Of a stretch of 24,669 nt of DNA, positions 15,517 to 22,815 are shown piece by piece. Each line of letters starts with the position of its first letter. The stretch's first letter is position 1. The notes beneath the pieces are model-generated. The model had not been told where the DNA came from and made no database searches. It saw only the letters and a program-made list of their open reading frames with translations. Source of the DNA: Microcaldota archaeon (GTDB taxonomy: Archaea; Micrarchaeota; Micrarchaeia; Burarchaeales; Fermentimicrarchaeaceae); assembly GCA_026396455.1 (NCBI GenBank), contig JAPLWT010000022.1, positions 1 to 24,669 of the forward strand, written 5' to 3'. The position numbers and the translations under genes were made by a program.

Positions 15517-15666
15517 ATGCCTTCAGCCCGGAACCGCCGATGACTGAGCAGACGAAGGCGGAAGCACATATTTAATTTATGTGCAAAGCCGCAAAGCAGA
15601 TAAGTATTTTAAACCTTAGATGTGAATTAATATCTGTAGAGTGTAGAGAGAAGAAGAGGTGAATTA
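15517..15666 (+). promoter_or_regulatory. Intergenic region with two hairpins and the psmA promoter
   Basis: The largest break within the superoperon. It holds a CCGCC/GGCGG stem (15534-15538, 15557-15561) with an 18-nt loop, then a 7-bp stem GCACATA/TATGTGC (15564-15570, 15578-15584) with a 7-nt loop. TATTTTAAA (15605-15613) is a TATA box predicting a start near 15635, and GAGGTGA (15656-15662) is the psmA ribosome-binding site. The hairpins may be the end of the rnp3-rnp2 message or a small RNA; neither is shown. Confidence 0.5.
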
Positions 15667-16377
15667 ATGTATCCGGGTTCTTCGCAGGCATATGACCGAG
15701 CTATAACAGTCTTCAGCCCTGATGGAAGGCTCTTTCAGGTTGAGTATGCTAAGGAGGCTGTGAGAAGGGGAGCTACGGCCATGGGCGTGGTGTGCGCTGA
15801 CGGCGTAATACTTGTCGCTCACAAGAACATAGCTTCAAATCTGCTCGTGTTTGAATCAATGAAAAAGATATTCAAGGTAGACAATCATATTGCTGCAACT
15901 GCATCCGGACTTGTTGCCGATGCCAGGAGGCTTGTTGATATGGCAAGGCTTGAGGCGCAGAGGCACAGACTTCTGTATAGCGAGCCGATAAATGTTGAAT
16001 CAGTCTCCAAGCAACTATGCGACACGATGCAGCTGTACACGCAGTACGGAGGAATGAGGCCGTTTGGAGTTTCACTTCTAATTGCGGGAGTTGACAACGA
16101 GCCAAAGTTGTATGAGGCTGAGCCAAGTGGCGCTCTGACCGGATATAAGGCAGACGCCATAGGAAGCGGTAAGAAAGAAGTTGATGAATTCTTCGAGAAG
16201 GAGTATAAGGATGGGCTCAGTGTGGATGATGGTATAAACCTTGCCATGAAGGCACTTAAGAAGACGACTGATTCGAAGCTTAAAGCCGAGAACGTCGATG
16301 TTGCTGTTATACTGAAGGGCAAGAGGCTCAAACTGCTCTCTGATGAGGAAGTGAACCGATACCTCTCCAAGGCCTAG
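15667..16377 (+). CDS. psmA: Proteasome subunit alpha
   Basis: Forms the outer seven-membered rings of the 20S proteasome that gate access to the proteolytic beta chamber and dock PAN/Cdc48 ATPases. The N-terminal signature 'YDRAITVFSPDGRLFQVEYA' is complete, followed by KEAVRRGATAMG. The later 'VSLLIAGVDNEPKLYEAEPS' segment and the 236-residue length are normal. It has its own promoter and a good GAGGTGA 4 bp before the ATG. The beta subunit is not in the window. Confidence 0.97.
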   Translation: MYPGSSQAYDRAITVFSPDGRLFQVEYAKEAVRRGATAMGVVCADGVILVAHKNIASNLLVFESMKKIFKVDNHIAATASGLVADARRLVDMARLEAQRHRLLYSEPINVESVSKQLCDTMQLYTQYGGMRPFGVSLLIAGVDNEPKLYEAEPSGALTGYKADAIGSGKKEVDEFFEKEYKDGLSVDDGINLAMKALKKTTDSKLKAENVDVAVILKGKRLKLLSDEEVNRYLSKA

Positions 16378-16391
16378 TCTATGTGTTTTTT

Positions 16392-17084
16392 ATGGTAAGC
16401 TTAGACAAAGCTATAATAGCCCGTTTGGAGACGCATGGGGAGAAATTTGAGATCCTGGTTGACCCCGATCTAGCTTACCTATTCAAATCCGGGAGCAAGA
16501 AGGACATAGTAAACATGTTGGTTGTTGAGGAGATATTCACAGATGCGAGGAAGGTTGAGAGACCGACCTCGGAAGTGCTGAGAAAGGTTTTTGCTACAAC
16601 AGACGTCATGCAGATAGCCGAAACAATACTCAGGAAAGGGGAAGTTCAGCTTACAACGGAACAGAAAAAGAAGATGATGGAAGAGAAAAGGAAGAAAATT
16701 GTGGCGATTCTCGCAAGGGAATGCATAGACCCCAGAACTGGTGCACCGCATCCACCCCAGAGGATTGAGAAGGCAATGGAGGAAAGCAGGATCCATGTTG
16801 ACCCATTCAAGGATGCAGAAGCCCAACTTAATGAGGTTGTTGGTGCCCTGAGGCCCATCTTGCCTATGAAGTTCGAGAAGGTGAGGATTGCTGTTAGGGT
16901 TCCTGCAGAGCACGCCCCGAGAGCGTATGGCACCCTGAAGGAGTACAGCATACAGAGGGAAGAATGGCAGTCAAACGGTTCCCTCATAGTGGTCGTTGAG
17001 ATGCCCGCTGGTCTTCAGGGAGAGTTTTATGATAAGATAAATAAAATAACTTCCGGAAGTGTTGAGACAAAAATTGTGAAGTGA
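16392..17084 (+). CDS. sdo1: Ribosome maturation protein SBDS (Sdo1)
   Basis: Homologue of the Shwachman-Bodian-Diamond protein, which in eukaryotes helps release the anti-association factor from the 60S subunit. The N-terminal FYSH domain reads MVSLDKAIIARLETHGEKFE with VFATTDVMQIAETILRKGE. It is followed by a helical domain with RECIDPRTGAPHPPQRIEKA and a C-terminal ferredoxin-like domain (KVRIAVRVPAEHAPRAYGTL). I use the ATG at 16392 (230 residues); a GTG at 16383 adds three residues without reason. No clear ribosome-binding site lies in the 14-bp gap after psmA, so translation is probably coupled. Confidence 0.95.
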   Translation: MVSLDKAIIARLETHGEKFEILVDPDLAYLFKSGSKKDIVNMLVVEEIFTDARKVERPTSEVLRKVFATTDVMQIAETILRKGEVQLTTEQKKKMMEEKRKKIVAILARECIDPRTGAPHPPQRIEKAMEESRIHVDPFKDAEAQLNEVVGALRPILPMKFEKVRIAVRVPAEHAPRAYGTLKEYSIQREEWQSNGSLIVVVEMPAGLQGEFYDKINKITSGSVETKIVK

Positions 17085-17095
17085 TGGTGAGATAG

Positions 17096-17701
17096 ATGAC
17101 AAAAATAGTTGTTCCAGGAGAGTTGGTTGCAAACTCACCGCAGGGAATGGAGTTTGCATTTGTTGAGAATGGCAAGACATATTCCTCAATTTTGGGGCTT
17201 TTTGATGAGGCAAATCCCAAACTCATACCCCTTGAGGGAGCTTACATACCAGTGCAGTACGATATTGTTGTTGGCATAATCGAGGAAGTCAAGTTTGCTG
17301 GCTACAATGTCGATATAAACTCCCCCTACAAGGGATTCCTATCCGCAAAGGATTCGAGGTATGAATACGAGCTTGGCGACGTCATATCAGCCAAAGTGAG
17401 GGAAGTTGACGAAGTTAAGAATGTGGACTTGGAGGGCGCCAGGAAGCTGGTTGGCGGCGAAATTTTGGAGATAAGCTCTGCAAAGATTCCGAGAGTCATA
17501 GGGAAAAAGAACTCTATGCTTGATATGATAAGGGCAGCAGCGAGAAGCGAGATATTCGTTGGTAAAAACGGCAGGATATGGGTAAAGGGAGGCAACTCCG
17601 CTCTTGCTGTAAGGGCTGTCCTCAAGGTTGAGAAGGAGGCGCATACAACTGGTTTGACTGAGAGAATAAGCGCTTTCCTAAATGAGGAGGTCAACAAATA
17701 G
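17096..17701 (+). CDS. rrp4: Exosome RNA-binding subunit Rrp4
   Basis: Cap subunit of the archaeal exosome that binds RNA and feeds it to the Rrp41/Rrp42 ring. Domains in order: N-terminal Rrp4 strand region (IVVPGELVANSPQGMEF), an S1 domain (about 60-125; YDIVVGIIEEVKFAGYNVDI and GDVISAKVREVDEV) and a KH domain (IPRVIGKKNSMLDMI, FVGKNGRIWVKG). The 201-residue length is slightly short but complete. GGTGAGAT precedes the ATG, 11 bp after SBDS. It is followed by rrp41 after 11 bp. Confidence 0.95.
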   Translation: MTKIVVPGELVANSPQGMEFAFVENGKTYSSILGLFDEANPKLIPLEGAYIPVQYDIVVGIIEEVKFAGYNVDINSPYKGFLSAKDSRYEYELGDVISAKVREVDEVKNVDLEGARKLVGGEILEISSAKIPRVIGKKNSMLDMIRAAARSEIFVGKNGRIWVKGGNSALAVRAVLKVEKEAHTTGLTERISAFLNEEVNK

Positions 17702-17712
17702 GTGGTGATAAT

Positions 17713-18444
17713 ATGGAGAAACCGAAGTTGCTTATTGATGGGAAAAGATGCGATGGGAGAGCGATGAATGAGCTAAGGCCTTTGAAGATTCAGGCAGGTG
17801 TGCTGAACAAGGCCGATGGTTCCGCGTATATCGAATGGGGCGGGAATAAGATACTCGCAGCAGTATACGGGCCGAGGGAGTGCATCCCGAGGCATCATGC
17901 CAGCCCCTACAGGGCAGTTATACACTGCAGATATCTCATGGCATCCTTCTCAACGCTCGATGAACACGGAAGAAGCGGGCCAAACAGGAGGTCAATAGAG
18001 GTATCCAAGGTGATAAAGGAAGTTTTTGAGAATGTTGTGGTAACTGAAAAGTTCCCAAAAACTGCGATCGATATTTTCATAGAAGTGCTTCAGGCTGATG
18101 GGGGAACCCGATGTGCGGGAATAACCGCTGTGGCTGTCGCGCTTGCGGATGCTGGAATTCCCATGAGGGACCTGCCCTGTGCTCTCGCAGTCGGTAAGAT
18201 AGAGAATGAAATAGTGGTGGACTCTGGCAAGCTTGAGGATAACTACGGTGATGGGGATATGCCCATTGCCATTGCGCCAAGGAACAACGAGATACTGCTG
18301 CTCCAGATGGATGGAATGTTCACGAAAGATGAGCTGAGGAAGGCATTTGAGCTTGCCTACGCAGCCTTCCCGAAGATAAATGCATTGCAGGTGGAAGCTC
18401 TCAGAGCACACTATGCAGTGAAGAAGGACGAGGTTGGTCTTTAG
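17713..18444 (+). CDS. rrp41: Exosome catalytic subunit Rrp41 (RNase PH fold)
   Basis: Phosphorolytic 3'-5' exoribonuclease subunit that alternates with Rrp42 in the hexameric ring. Family marks are DGRAMNELRPLKIQAGVLNK, AAVYGPRE, EVLQADGGTRCAGITAV and the acidic catalytic stretch LEDNYGDGDMPIAI, which keeps the Asp residues expected for metal and phosphate chemistry. Length 243 is normal. GGTGAT lies 3 bp before the ATG. It sits between rrp4 and rrp42 as in most archaeal exosome operons. Confidence 0.96.
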   Translation: MEKPKLLIDGKRCDGRAMNELRPLKIQAGVLNKADGSAYIEWGGNKILAAVYGPRECIPRHHASPYRAVIHCRYLMASFSTLDEHGRSGPNRRSIEVSKVIKEVFENVVVTEKFPKTAIDIFIEVLQADGGTRCAGITAVAVALADAGIPMRDLPCALAVGKIENEIVVDSGKLEDNYGDGDMPIAIAPRNNEILLLQMDGMFTKDELRKAFELAYAAFPKINALQVEALRAHYAVKKDEVGL

Positions 18445-18457
18445 AGGGGCGATGTAG

Positions 18458-19231
18458 ATGGAAATACTAGATGAGATAAAAAAGGATTATATCATCGATT
18501 TGATGAAGAAGAACAAGAGGCCTGATGACCGGGGCTACTTGGACTACAGGCCATGCACTGTTGAAAAAGGGATATTTGAGTCTGCAGAGGGAAGCGCACG
18601 AGTGAAGCTTGGAAAGACTCAGGTGGTCGCAGGAGTCAAGATAGAAATGGGCACTCCATTCAAGGACAGGCCAGAGGAAGGGGTGCTCTCCACAACTGCA
18701 GAACTTCTTCCGCTTGCCTCCCCGACATTCGAGCCCGGCCCGCCCGATGAGTGTGCAATTGAGCTCGCCAGGATTGTTGACAGGGGAATAAGGAGCAGCA
18801 ATACAATTGATCTTGAATCGCTCTTCATAGAAAAAGATAAGGTGCTCATGGTCTTTGTCGACGTCTATGTCCTTGACCATGACGGGAACCTCATAGATGC
18901 ATCGGCACTTGCCGCAATGGCTGCGCTGCTTAATGCAAAGGTTCCAAAGATAGAGGAGGGTAAGCTGATAAAGGCAGAGCGCATAGACAATCTTAAGATA
19001 ACGCAGAAAGTTGTCACCTGCACTTTCTCAAAGATAGGCTCCCAAATAGTTCTAGACCCCAGGCTTGATGAGGAGAAGGCGATGAGCGCGAGACTTACGC
19101 TGGCAACTACTCCAGAACACGTATGCGCAATGCAGAAGGGTGGCAAAGGCGCTTTCACGAGCGATGAACTTATTAACCTTGTCGACGTATCATTTGAGAA
19201 GGGAAACGAGCTGAGAAAGCTTCTGGATTGA
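18458..19231 (+). CDS. rrp42: Exosome subunit Rrp42 (non-catalytic RNase PH homologue)
   Basis: Structural partner of Rrp41 in the exosome ring; it lacks phosphorolytic activity in the family but completes the active site. The sequence shows RPDDRGYLDYRPCTVEKGIF, GSARVKLGKTQVVAGVKIE, the ELLPLASPTFEPGPPDE loop and 'LIDASALAAMAALLNAKVPK', all typical. Length 257 is normal. GAGGGGCGAT upstream of the ATG serves as ribosome-binding site; the gap to rrp41 is 13 bp. Confidence 0.95.
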   Translation: MEILDEIKKDYIIDLMKKNKRPDDRGYLDYRPCTVEKGIFESAEGSARVKLGKTQVVAGVKIEMGTPFKDRPEEGVLSTTAELLPLASPTFEPGPPDECAIELARIVDRGIRSSNTIDLESLFIEKDKVLMVFVDVYVLDHDGNLIDASALAAMAALLNAKVPKIEEGKLIKAERIDNLKITQKVVTCTFSKIGSQIVLDPRLDEEKAMSARLTLATTPEHVCAMQKGGKGAFTSDELINLVDVSFEKGNELRKLLD

Positions 19232-19245
19232 TGGAGGTTGAGCCG

Positions 19246-19485
19246 ATGGCCAAAGCAAAGGTAAGGTATGGAGCAGAGATGAGAAAGAGAGCCGATTCTG
19301 TAGATAGGCAGAGAGTTGCCAAGTACGCATGTCCAACATGCGGCAAGATAAAGGTCAAAAGAGCTGGTCATTCATTATGGAAATGCAGGTCATGTGGGTC
19401 TACGTTCGCTGGTGGCGCGTATTCATTAACAACGGCAGTTGGTGAGACAGGCAGGAGAATAATTGCCGATGTGAAAAAGAGGTAG
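19246..19485 (+). CDS. rpl37ae: Ribosomal protein L37Ae (eL43)
   Basis: Small zinc-ribbon protein of the large subunit. MAKAKVRYGAEMRKR, then CPTCG and CRSCG (a four-Cys zinc finger), then 'FAGGAYSLTTAVGETGRR' match the family. The start is ATG 19246, 79 residues, preceded by GGAGGTTGA (19233-19241). An in-frame start six codons upstream lies in that site and is unlikely. Confidence 0.95.
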   Translation: MAKAKVRYGAEMRKRADSVDRQRVAKYACPTCGKIKVKRAGHSLWKCRSCGSTFAGGAYSLTTAVGETGRRIIADVKKR

Positions 19486-19490
19486 TGTTT

Positions 19491-19622
19491 ATGTACATCT
19501 GCTGGAAATGCAAGAAATCCATAAAACAATTGGACGAATCATTCGTCAGATGCCCCTATTGTGGTTGCAGGGCACTTTTCAAGGAGAGACAGCCCATAGC
19601 AAAAGAAGTGAAGGCTGACTAG
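19491..19622 (+). CDS. rpoP: DNA-directed RNA polymerase subunit P (Rpc10/Rpb12-like)
   Basis: A 43-residue zinc-ribbon protein, MYICWKCKKSIKQLDES with CPYCGCRALFKER and a basic end (KEVKAD). The zinc ligands are C4, C7, C21 and C24. This is the smallest subunit of archaeal RNA polymerase and lies next to eL43 in most archaeal superoperons. GAGGTAG lies about 5 bp before the ATG. The stop codon touches the ATG of the Brix gene. Confidence 0.93.
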   Translation: MYICWKCKKSIKQLDESFVRCPYCGCRALFKERQPIAKEVKAD

Positions 19623-20078
19623 ATGGGAGTTTATATAACAACGAGCAAGAACCCATCTCCCAAAACTAGAACCTTTGGTGAGGCGCTCTCCCGCTTGGTG
19701 CCCATGTCCGTCAATGAGCGGAGGGGTAGCAAGAGCATAGAGCAAATTTTCAAGAGGGCAAAACTGCTTGGAAAGAGCAGGGTATTATTCATATACGAGA
19801 AGAATGGAATTCCATCTAAACTGTGCTTCATGAAGGTTATGGCGCATTCCTGGCAATGGATTGGCGAAGAGATTTCAATCATGCAATTCCGCCTCCATAA
19901 GATACCCCGAGAATTGCCTTCCGAGCTGATAACAAAAGGTGATAGAGGGAAAGAGTTTGGGGAGCTTTTTGACTCCTGCAAACCCGAGGGGGATGAGTTC
20001 GTTGAACTCAAATGCGACAGGCATAAGCTTTCCTTCTCATACGAGAACAAGCTTCTCATGGAAATGGAGTTGGTCTGA
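19623..20078 (+). CDS. Brix domain ribosome biogenesis protein (archaeal Imp4-like)
   Basis: Single Brix domain of 151 residues, an rRNA-binding fold used in pre-rRNA processing. The N-terminus 'TTSKNPSPKTRTFGEALSRL' with RGSKSIEQIF and RVLFIYEKNGIPS is the archaeal Brix pattern. It starts directly after the rpoP stop with no gap and shares one base with the ATG of pcc1. Its role is inferred from the eukaryotic Imp4/Rpf relatives and the ribosome/exosome context. Confidence 0.88.
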   Translation: MGVYITTSKNPSPKTRTFGEALSRLVPMSVNERRGSKSIEQIFKRAKLLGKSRVLFIYEKNGIPSKLCFMKVMAHSWQWIGEEISIMQFRLHKIPRELPSELITKGDRGKEFGELFDSCKPEGDEFVELKCDRHKLSFSYENKLLMEMELV

Positions 20079-20344
20079 TGAAAACAACACTTGAAATTGA
20101 GTTCAAAGATTCAGGTGCTGCAAAAAAAGCGCTTAACTCTCTCAAGCAGGAGACGAGCTTCAGGAAGAAGAGCACTGCCAGCATGAAGATTAGGGGCAAA
20201 ACTCTGGTTATTGAGATAGAGGCAGGCACCTTTCCTGCAATGAGGGCTACTGTTCACTCATACCTCAGGCTTTTAAATGTGGTATTCTCTGTTATAAACA
20301 TAACAAAAAAGGTGATTCAGGATGGACATACCAAAGGAAGTTGA
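20078..20344 (+). CDS. pcc1: KEOPS complex subunit Pcc1-like
   Basis: An 88-residue alpha-beta protein whose pattern fits Pcc1: TLEIEFKDSGAAKKALNSL, then a basic strand with KSTASMKIRGKTLVIEIEA, then the helix PAMRATVHSYLRLLNVVFSV. Pcc1 is the dimerising subunit of KEOPS, which makes t6A37 on ANN-decoding tRNAs. No other KEOPS gene is in the window, which is normal, as pcc1 commonly sits here between Brix and prefoldin. Its start overlaps the Brix stop (TGATG) and its end overlaps pfdB by 23 bp. Confidence 0.82.
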   Translation: MKTTLEIEFKDSGAAKKALNSLKQETSFRKKSTASMKIRGKTLVIEIEAGTFPAMRATVHSYLRLLNVVFSVINITKKVIQDGHTKGS

Positions 20345-20666
20345 GCATGACATAAATGAATTCCAGACAGTGCAGAACCAATTGCAGATGATACTGGTCC
20401 AGAAGCAACAGCTTAAGATGCAGCTTGAGGAGATAGATTATGCATTAGAAGAGCTTAAGGGGAAGAGCGGCAAAGTATTCAAATCAATAGGCTCTGTGCT
20501 TGTAGAATCAAATTCCGAGGATGTTACCAAGGAGCTTAATGATAGGAAAGAGACAATGAAGGTCAGAACTGGTGTCCTCGGGAAGCAGGAGGAGAAGCTG
20601 AGGAATAAGCTCGTTGAACTCAAATCCAAAATAGAGAAAGCAGCTGGAGAGATGGGTGCCGCGTGA
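20322..20666 (+). CDS. pfdB: Prefoldin subunit beta
   Basis: Chaperone subunit that with alpha subunits forms a jellyfish-shaped hexamer and hands unfolded proteins to the thermosome. The 114-residue sequence has two long coiled coils (VEHDINEFQTVQNQLQMILV... and KEEKL-like helix at the end) around a short beta hairpin with GKVFKSIGSVLVE, the beta-type pattern. The ATG is preceded by GGTGATT (20311-20317) inside pcc1. Its stop touches the ATG of the DHH gene. Confidence 0.93.
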   Translation: MDIPKEVEHDINEFQTVQNQLQMILVQKQQLKMQLEEIDYALEELKGKSGKVFKSIGSVLVESNSEDVTKELNDRKETMKVRTGVLGKQEEKLRNKLVELKSKIEKAAGEMGAA

Positions 20667-21653
20667 ATGAAAGCGATATCCGCTCTGCTCAACTCAGTTA
20701 AAGGGGAGAAAGCCCTCATTCTAGTCCATTCTCTTGCCGATCTGGATGCTCTTGGGAGCGCATTCGCTCTTCAGTCATTTCTAAGGAACTCTTCAATAAT
20801 CGCTTCCGACATGCCAACTGCAAAGGCCAGGAAGCTGCTAAAGTTCCTGAACTCCGAAATAAGTGTCGGAGGAAAGCTAAACTGTGATGTGCTTTTCATA
20901 CTGGATACGAATTCCTATGACATGCTCGGTGAACTTGCAGATACGGTAAAAAAGTTCAAAGGAAAGATATTCCTGTTGGATCACCATTCAATACATCCGG
21001 ATTCAATAAGGGCAGATCATCTTCTAGTAGACAATAGATACCTTTCGACATCCGAACTGGTCTATGAGCTGCTAAAAGAACTCAAATTCGAAATTTCAGA
21101 GAGGGAGGCAGTATGCCTCCTATGCGGAATTATTGATGACTCCGCAAATTTCAAGAATGCAAACAGGAAGACATTCGAGAATATAGCAAAACTGCTTGGG
21201 AAAACTCATCTTGAATACCCCCTCATCCTAAGGCTTACCGAACCGGATGATGACATATCACAAAGAATAGCGCTTCTGACTGCATGCAAACGTGCAGAAG
21301 TTGAGAGACTTGGCAATTACCTAATAGCAAAATCCATCGTAGGCTCCTTTGAATCCAAAGCTGCAGAAGCTCTTATAACAATTGGGGCTGATTTCGCATT
21401 TGTCGGCTGTAACAGCAAGGACGAAGCCCGAATATCCGCTAGGATGAGAGGTCGTTTGGAGAAGGAGTTGGGCATAAACCTTGCAACCCAGGTTATGGAG
21501 AAAGTTGGCAGAACTCTCAAAGGCAGCGGCGGAGGGCATGCATGCGCTGCAGGAGCTGACGGCCATAACAGGGATGCGTTCGAGGAGGCAATGAACGAAT
21601 GCATCACTCTTACAAAGGAATTGCTGGAGAGGAAAGCAAATGCCAAAATCTGA
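20667..21653 (+). CDS. DHH-family phosphoesterase (RecJ/NrnA-like)
   Basis: Predicted metal-dependent phosphodiesterase acting on nucleic acid ends or small nucleotides. Motifs in order: HSLADLDALGSA (residues 21-32), LFILDTN (about 76-82), LLDHHSIHPD with the DHH triad at 105-107, IIDDSANF, and a C-terminal DHHA1 domain with GSGGGHACAAGA. The 328-residue length suits nanoRNase/RecJ-like archaeal proteins. It starts right at the pfdB stop, so it is the last gene of the superoperon, and its RNA-decay neighbours suggest a role in RNA turnover. The exact substrate is not known. Confidence 0.88.
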   Translation: MKAISALLNSVKGEKALILVHSLADLDALGSAFALQSFLRNSSIIASDMPTAKARKLLKFLNSEISVGGKLNCDVLFILDTNSYDMLGELADTVKKFKGKIFLLDHHSIHPDSIRADHLLVDNRYLSTSELVYELLKELKFEISEREAVCLLCGIIDDSANFKNANRKTFENIAKLLGKTHLEYPLILRLTEPDDDISQRIALLTACKRAEVERLGNYLIAKSIVGSFESKAAEALITIGADFAFVGCNSKDEARISARMRGRLEKELGINLATQVMEKVGRTLKGSGGGHACAAGADGHNRDAFEEAMNECITLTKELLERKANAKI

Positions 21654-21680
21654 AGTTGAGAGAAAGGTTATGCTTTTTCA

Positions 21681-22376
21681 CTATTCTTTCATGCACATCT
21701 TCCTTGCTGTAACTACATGTCCAATGGTTATGTTAACACTTCTGCAATATGGCATATTGGATGGACAATCTGAACTTTGGTTGCAAAGCTTATGGCAGAG
21801 CAAATCTCCTTCTTGGTCACCGCATGTTTCTTTAACCCCTCTTTCATAGGTGCAGTAGCGTGAATTATAGCATGAATAATTCTCCGGGCAGTCAACATCC
21901 GAAGTGCATGGAATTGAAGTTGAGCAGATATACTGACATTTGCAGTTTGGGAAGGTACCTGAGGTATTGCGATAACCCACACATTCTATATGCGGTATTC
22001 CATAACAGAACTGGTCGCATGTTGGGCATATTCCTCCATAAAGAGCCTCTGCTTGACACTTGTAGGTATGCCCCGGATAGGAGCTTTGATTCACATAACA
22101 GCAATTCCAGTTGAGTCCTTCTGGACCTGCGCAAGGCTCATACCTGTATCCATTACTAATACAATATTCCTCAGCTAGATCTGAGACTGAAACGTTGCTG
22201 CATTTTGCAAGCGTTCCATTTGAATTGATATAAACACATTTTCCGTAATCACATTTTGCGGTAATACCAAGGCATTTTGGTTGCGGACAATCAGAGTCGC
22301 TGAAACACTCCCAAACAGGCGCAGTGCATCCCAGGAGGAAAACTGCTATGAAAGCAGTAGCAAGCATCTTTTTCAT
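21681..22376 (-). CDS. Cysteine-rich secreted lipoprotein, function unknown
   Basis: No family recognised. Residues 1-17 are a lipoprotein signal (MKKMLATAFIAVFLLGC, lipobox LLGC, lipidated Cys17). The 214 residues after it contain 28 Cys (13 percent), enough for 14 disulfides. Three spaced modules share a C-x2-3-S/D-x-DCP start: ECFSDSDCPQPKC (24-35), PCTSDVDCPENYSC (156-169) and LCNQSSDCPSNMPYC (197-211). Several N-x-S/T sequons fit a surface location. No ribosome-binding site precedes the ATG; GGGTTTTTTAATC (about 22407-22395) may be the TATA box of a leaderless message. It is convergent with the superoperon end. Confidence 0.82.
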   Translation of the reverse strand: MKKMLATAFIAVFLLGCTAPVWECFSDSDCPQPKCLGITAKCDYGKCVYINSNGTLAKCSNVSVSDLAEEYCISNGYRYEPCAGPEGLNWNCCYVNQSSYPGHTYKCQAEALYGGICPTCDQFCYGIPHIECVGYRNTSGTFPNCKCQYICSTSIPCTSDVDCPENYSCYNSRYCTYERGVKETCGDQEGDLLCHKLCNQSSDCPSNMPYCRSVNITIGHVVTARKMCMKE

Positions 22377-22480
22377 GAGGCGGTTTAGAATTATCGGATT
22401 AAAAAACCCAATGGTTGTTTCACTAGCTCTTGTTTCTAAATCAAAGCAATCTTAATATATTCCGACTATTTAATACGTAT

Positions 22481-22792
22481 ATGAATCGGAAAACTTTCTA
22501 TCATACTCAAGAACATCAAGTTATGCTTTTTCTCAAGAAAATACCACGTGGAAAAGTTGCCACCTACAAAAGTATCGGGGAGAGATTCAATCTTCATCCC
22601 AGGGTAGTTGGGTTGATAATGAGCCGAAATAAGCATCCAGAGCTGTTCCCATGCTTCAAGGTTATAAAGTCGGATGGTGGGCTTGGAGGCTATTCCGGAG
22701 TCAGCGGGTTGAGAAAGAAAGCAGAGCTTCTCAGAAAAGATGGAGTTAAATTCGAAAAGCGGATAAACCTGACGAAATACTTGTGGAGTTAG
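22481..22792 (+). CDS. Alkyltransferase-like protein (MGMT/Ada C-terminal domain) with altered active site
   Basis: A 103-residue protein that is only the DNA-binding/active-site domain of O6-alkylguanine-DNA alkyltransferases. It has FLKKIPRGKVATYKSIGERF, the recognition-helix Arg (HPRVVGLIMSRN) and 'SDGGLGGYSGVSGLRKKAEL'. The PCHRV motif reads PCFKV: the acceptor Cys58 is kept but the His and Arg are replaced. It may therefore be a slow or inactive alkyltransferase, or a damage-sensing alkyltransferase-like protein. Longer frames start upstream, but TCTTAATATATTCC (22450-22463) lies about 25 bp before the ATG at 22481, which fits a leaderless start there. Confidence 0.85.
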   Translation: MNRKTFYHTQEHQVMLFLKKIPRGKVATYKSIGERFNLHPRVVGLIMSRNKHPELFPCFKVIKSDGGLGGYSGVSGLRKKAELLRKDGVKFEKRINLTKYLWS

Positions 22793-22815
22793 ATTTCCTC
22801 ATTTGAACTATACAG

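Noticed and set aside
15534..15584. H/ACA or C/D box guide RNA
   Set aside because: ACA and GATGA/CTGA-like strings are present, but the spacing to the stems does not fit either guide class; reported only as paired structure.
21640..21849. Plus-strand 69-codon frame beginning inside the end of the DHH gene (MPKSEVERKVM...)
   Set aside because: Its ATG overlaps the DHH stop like a coupled gene, but most of it lies opposite the cysteine-rich lipoprotein and its composition is that of a shadow frame. A gene remnant cannot be excluded, but there is no family match.
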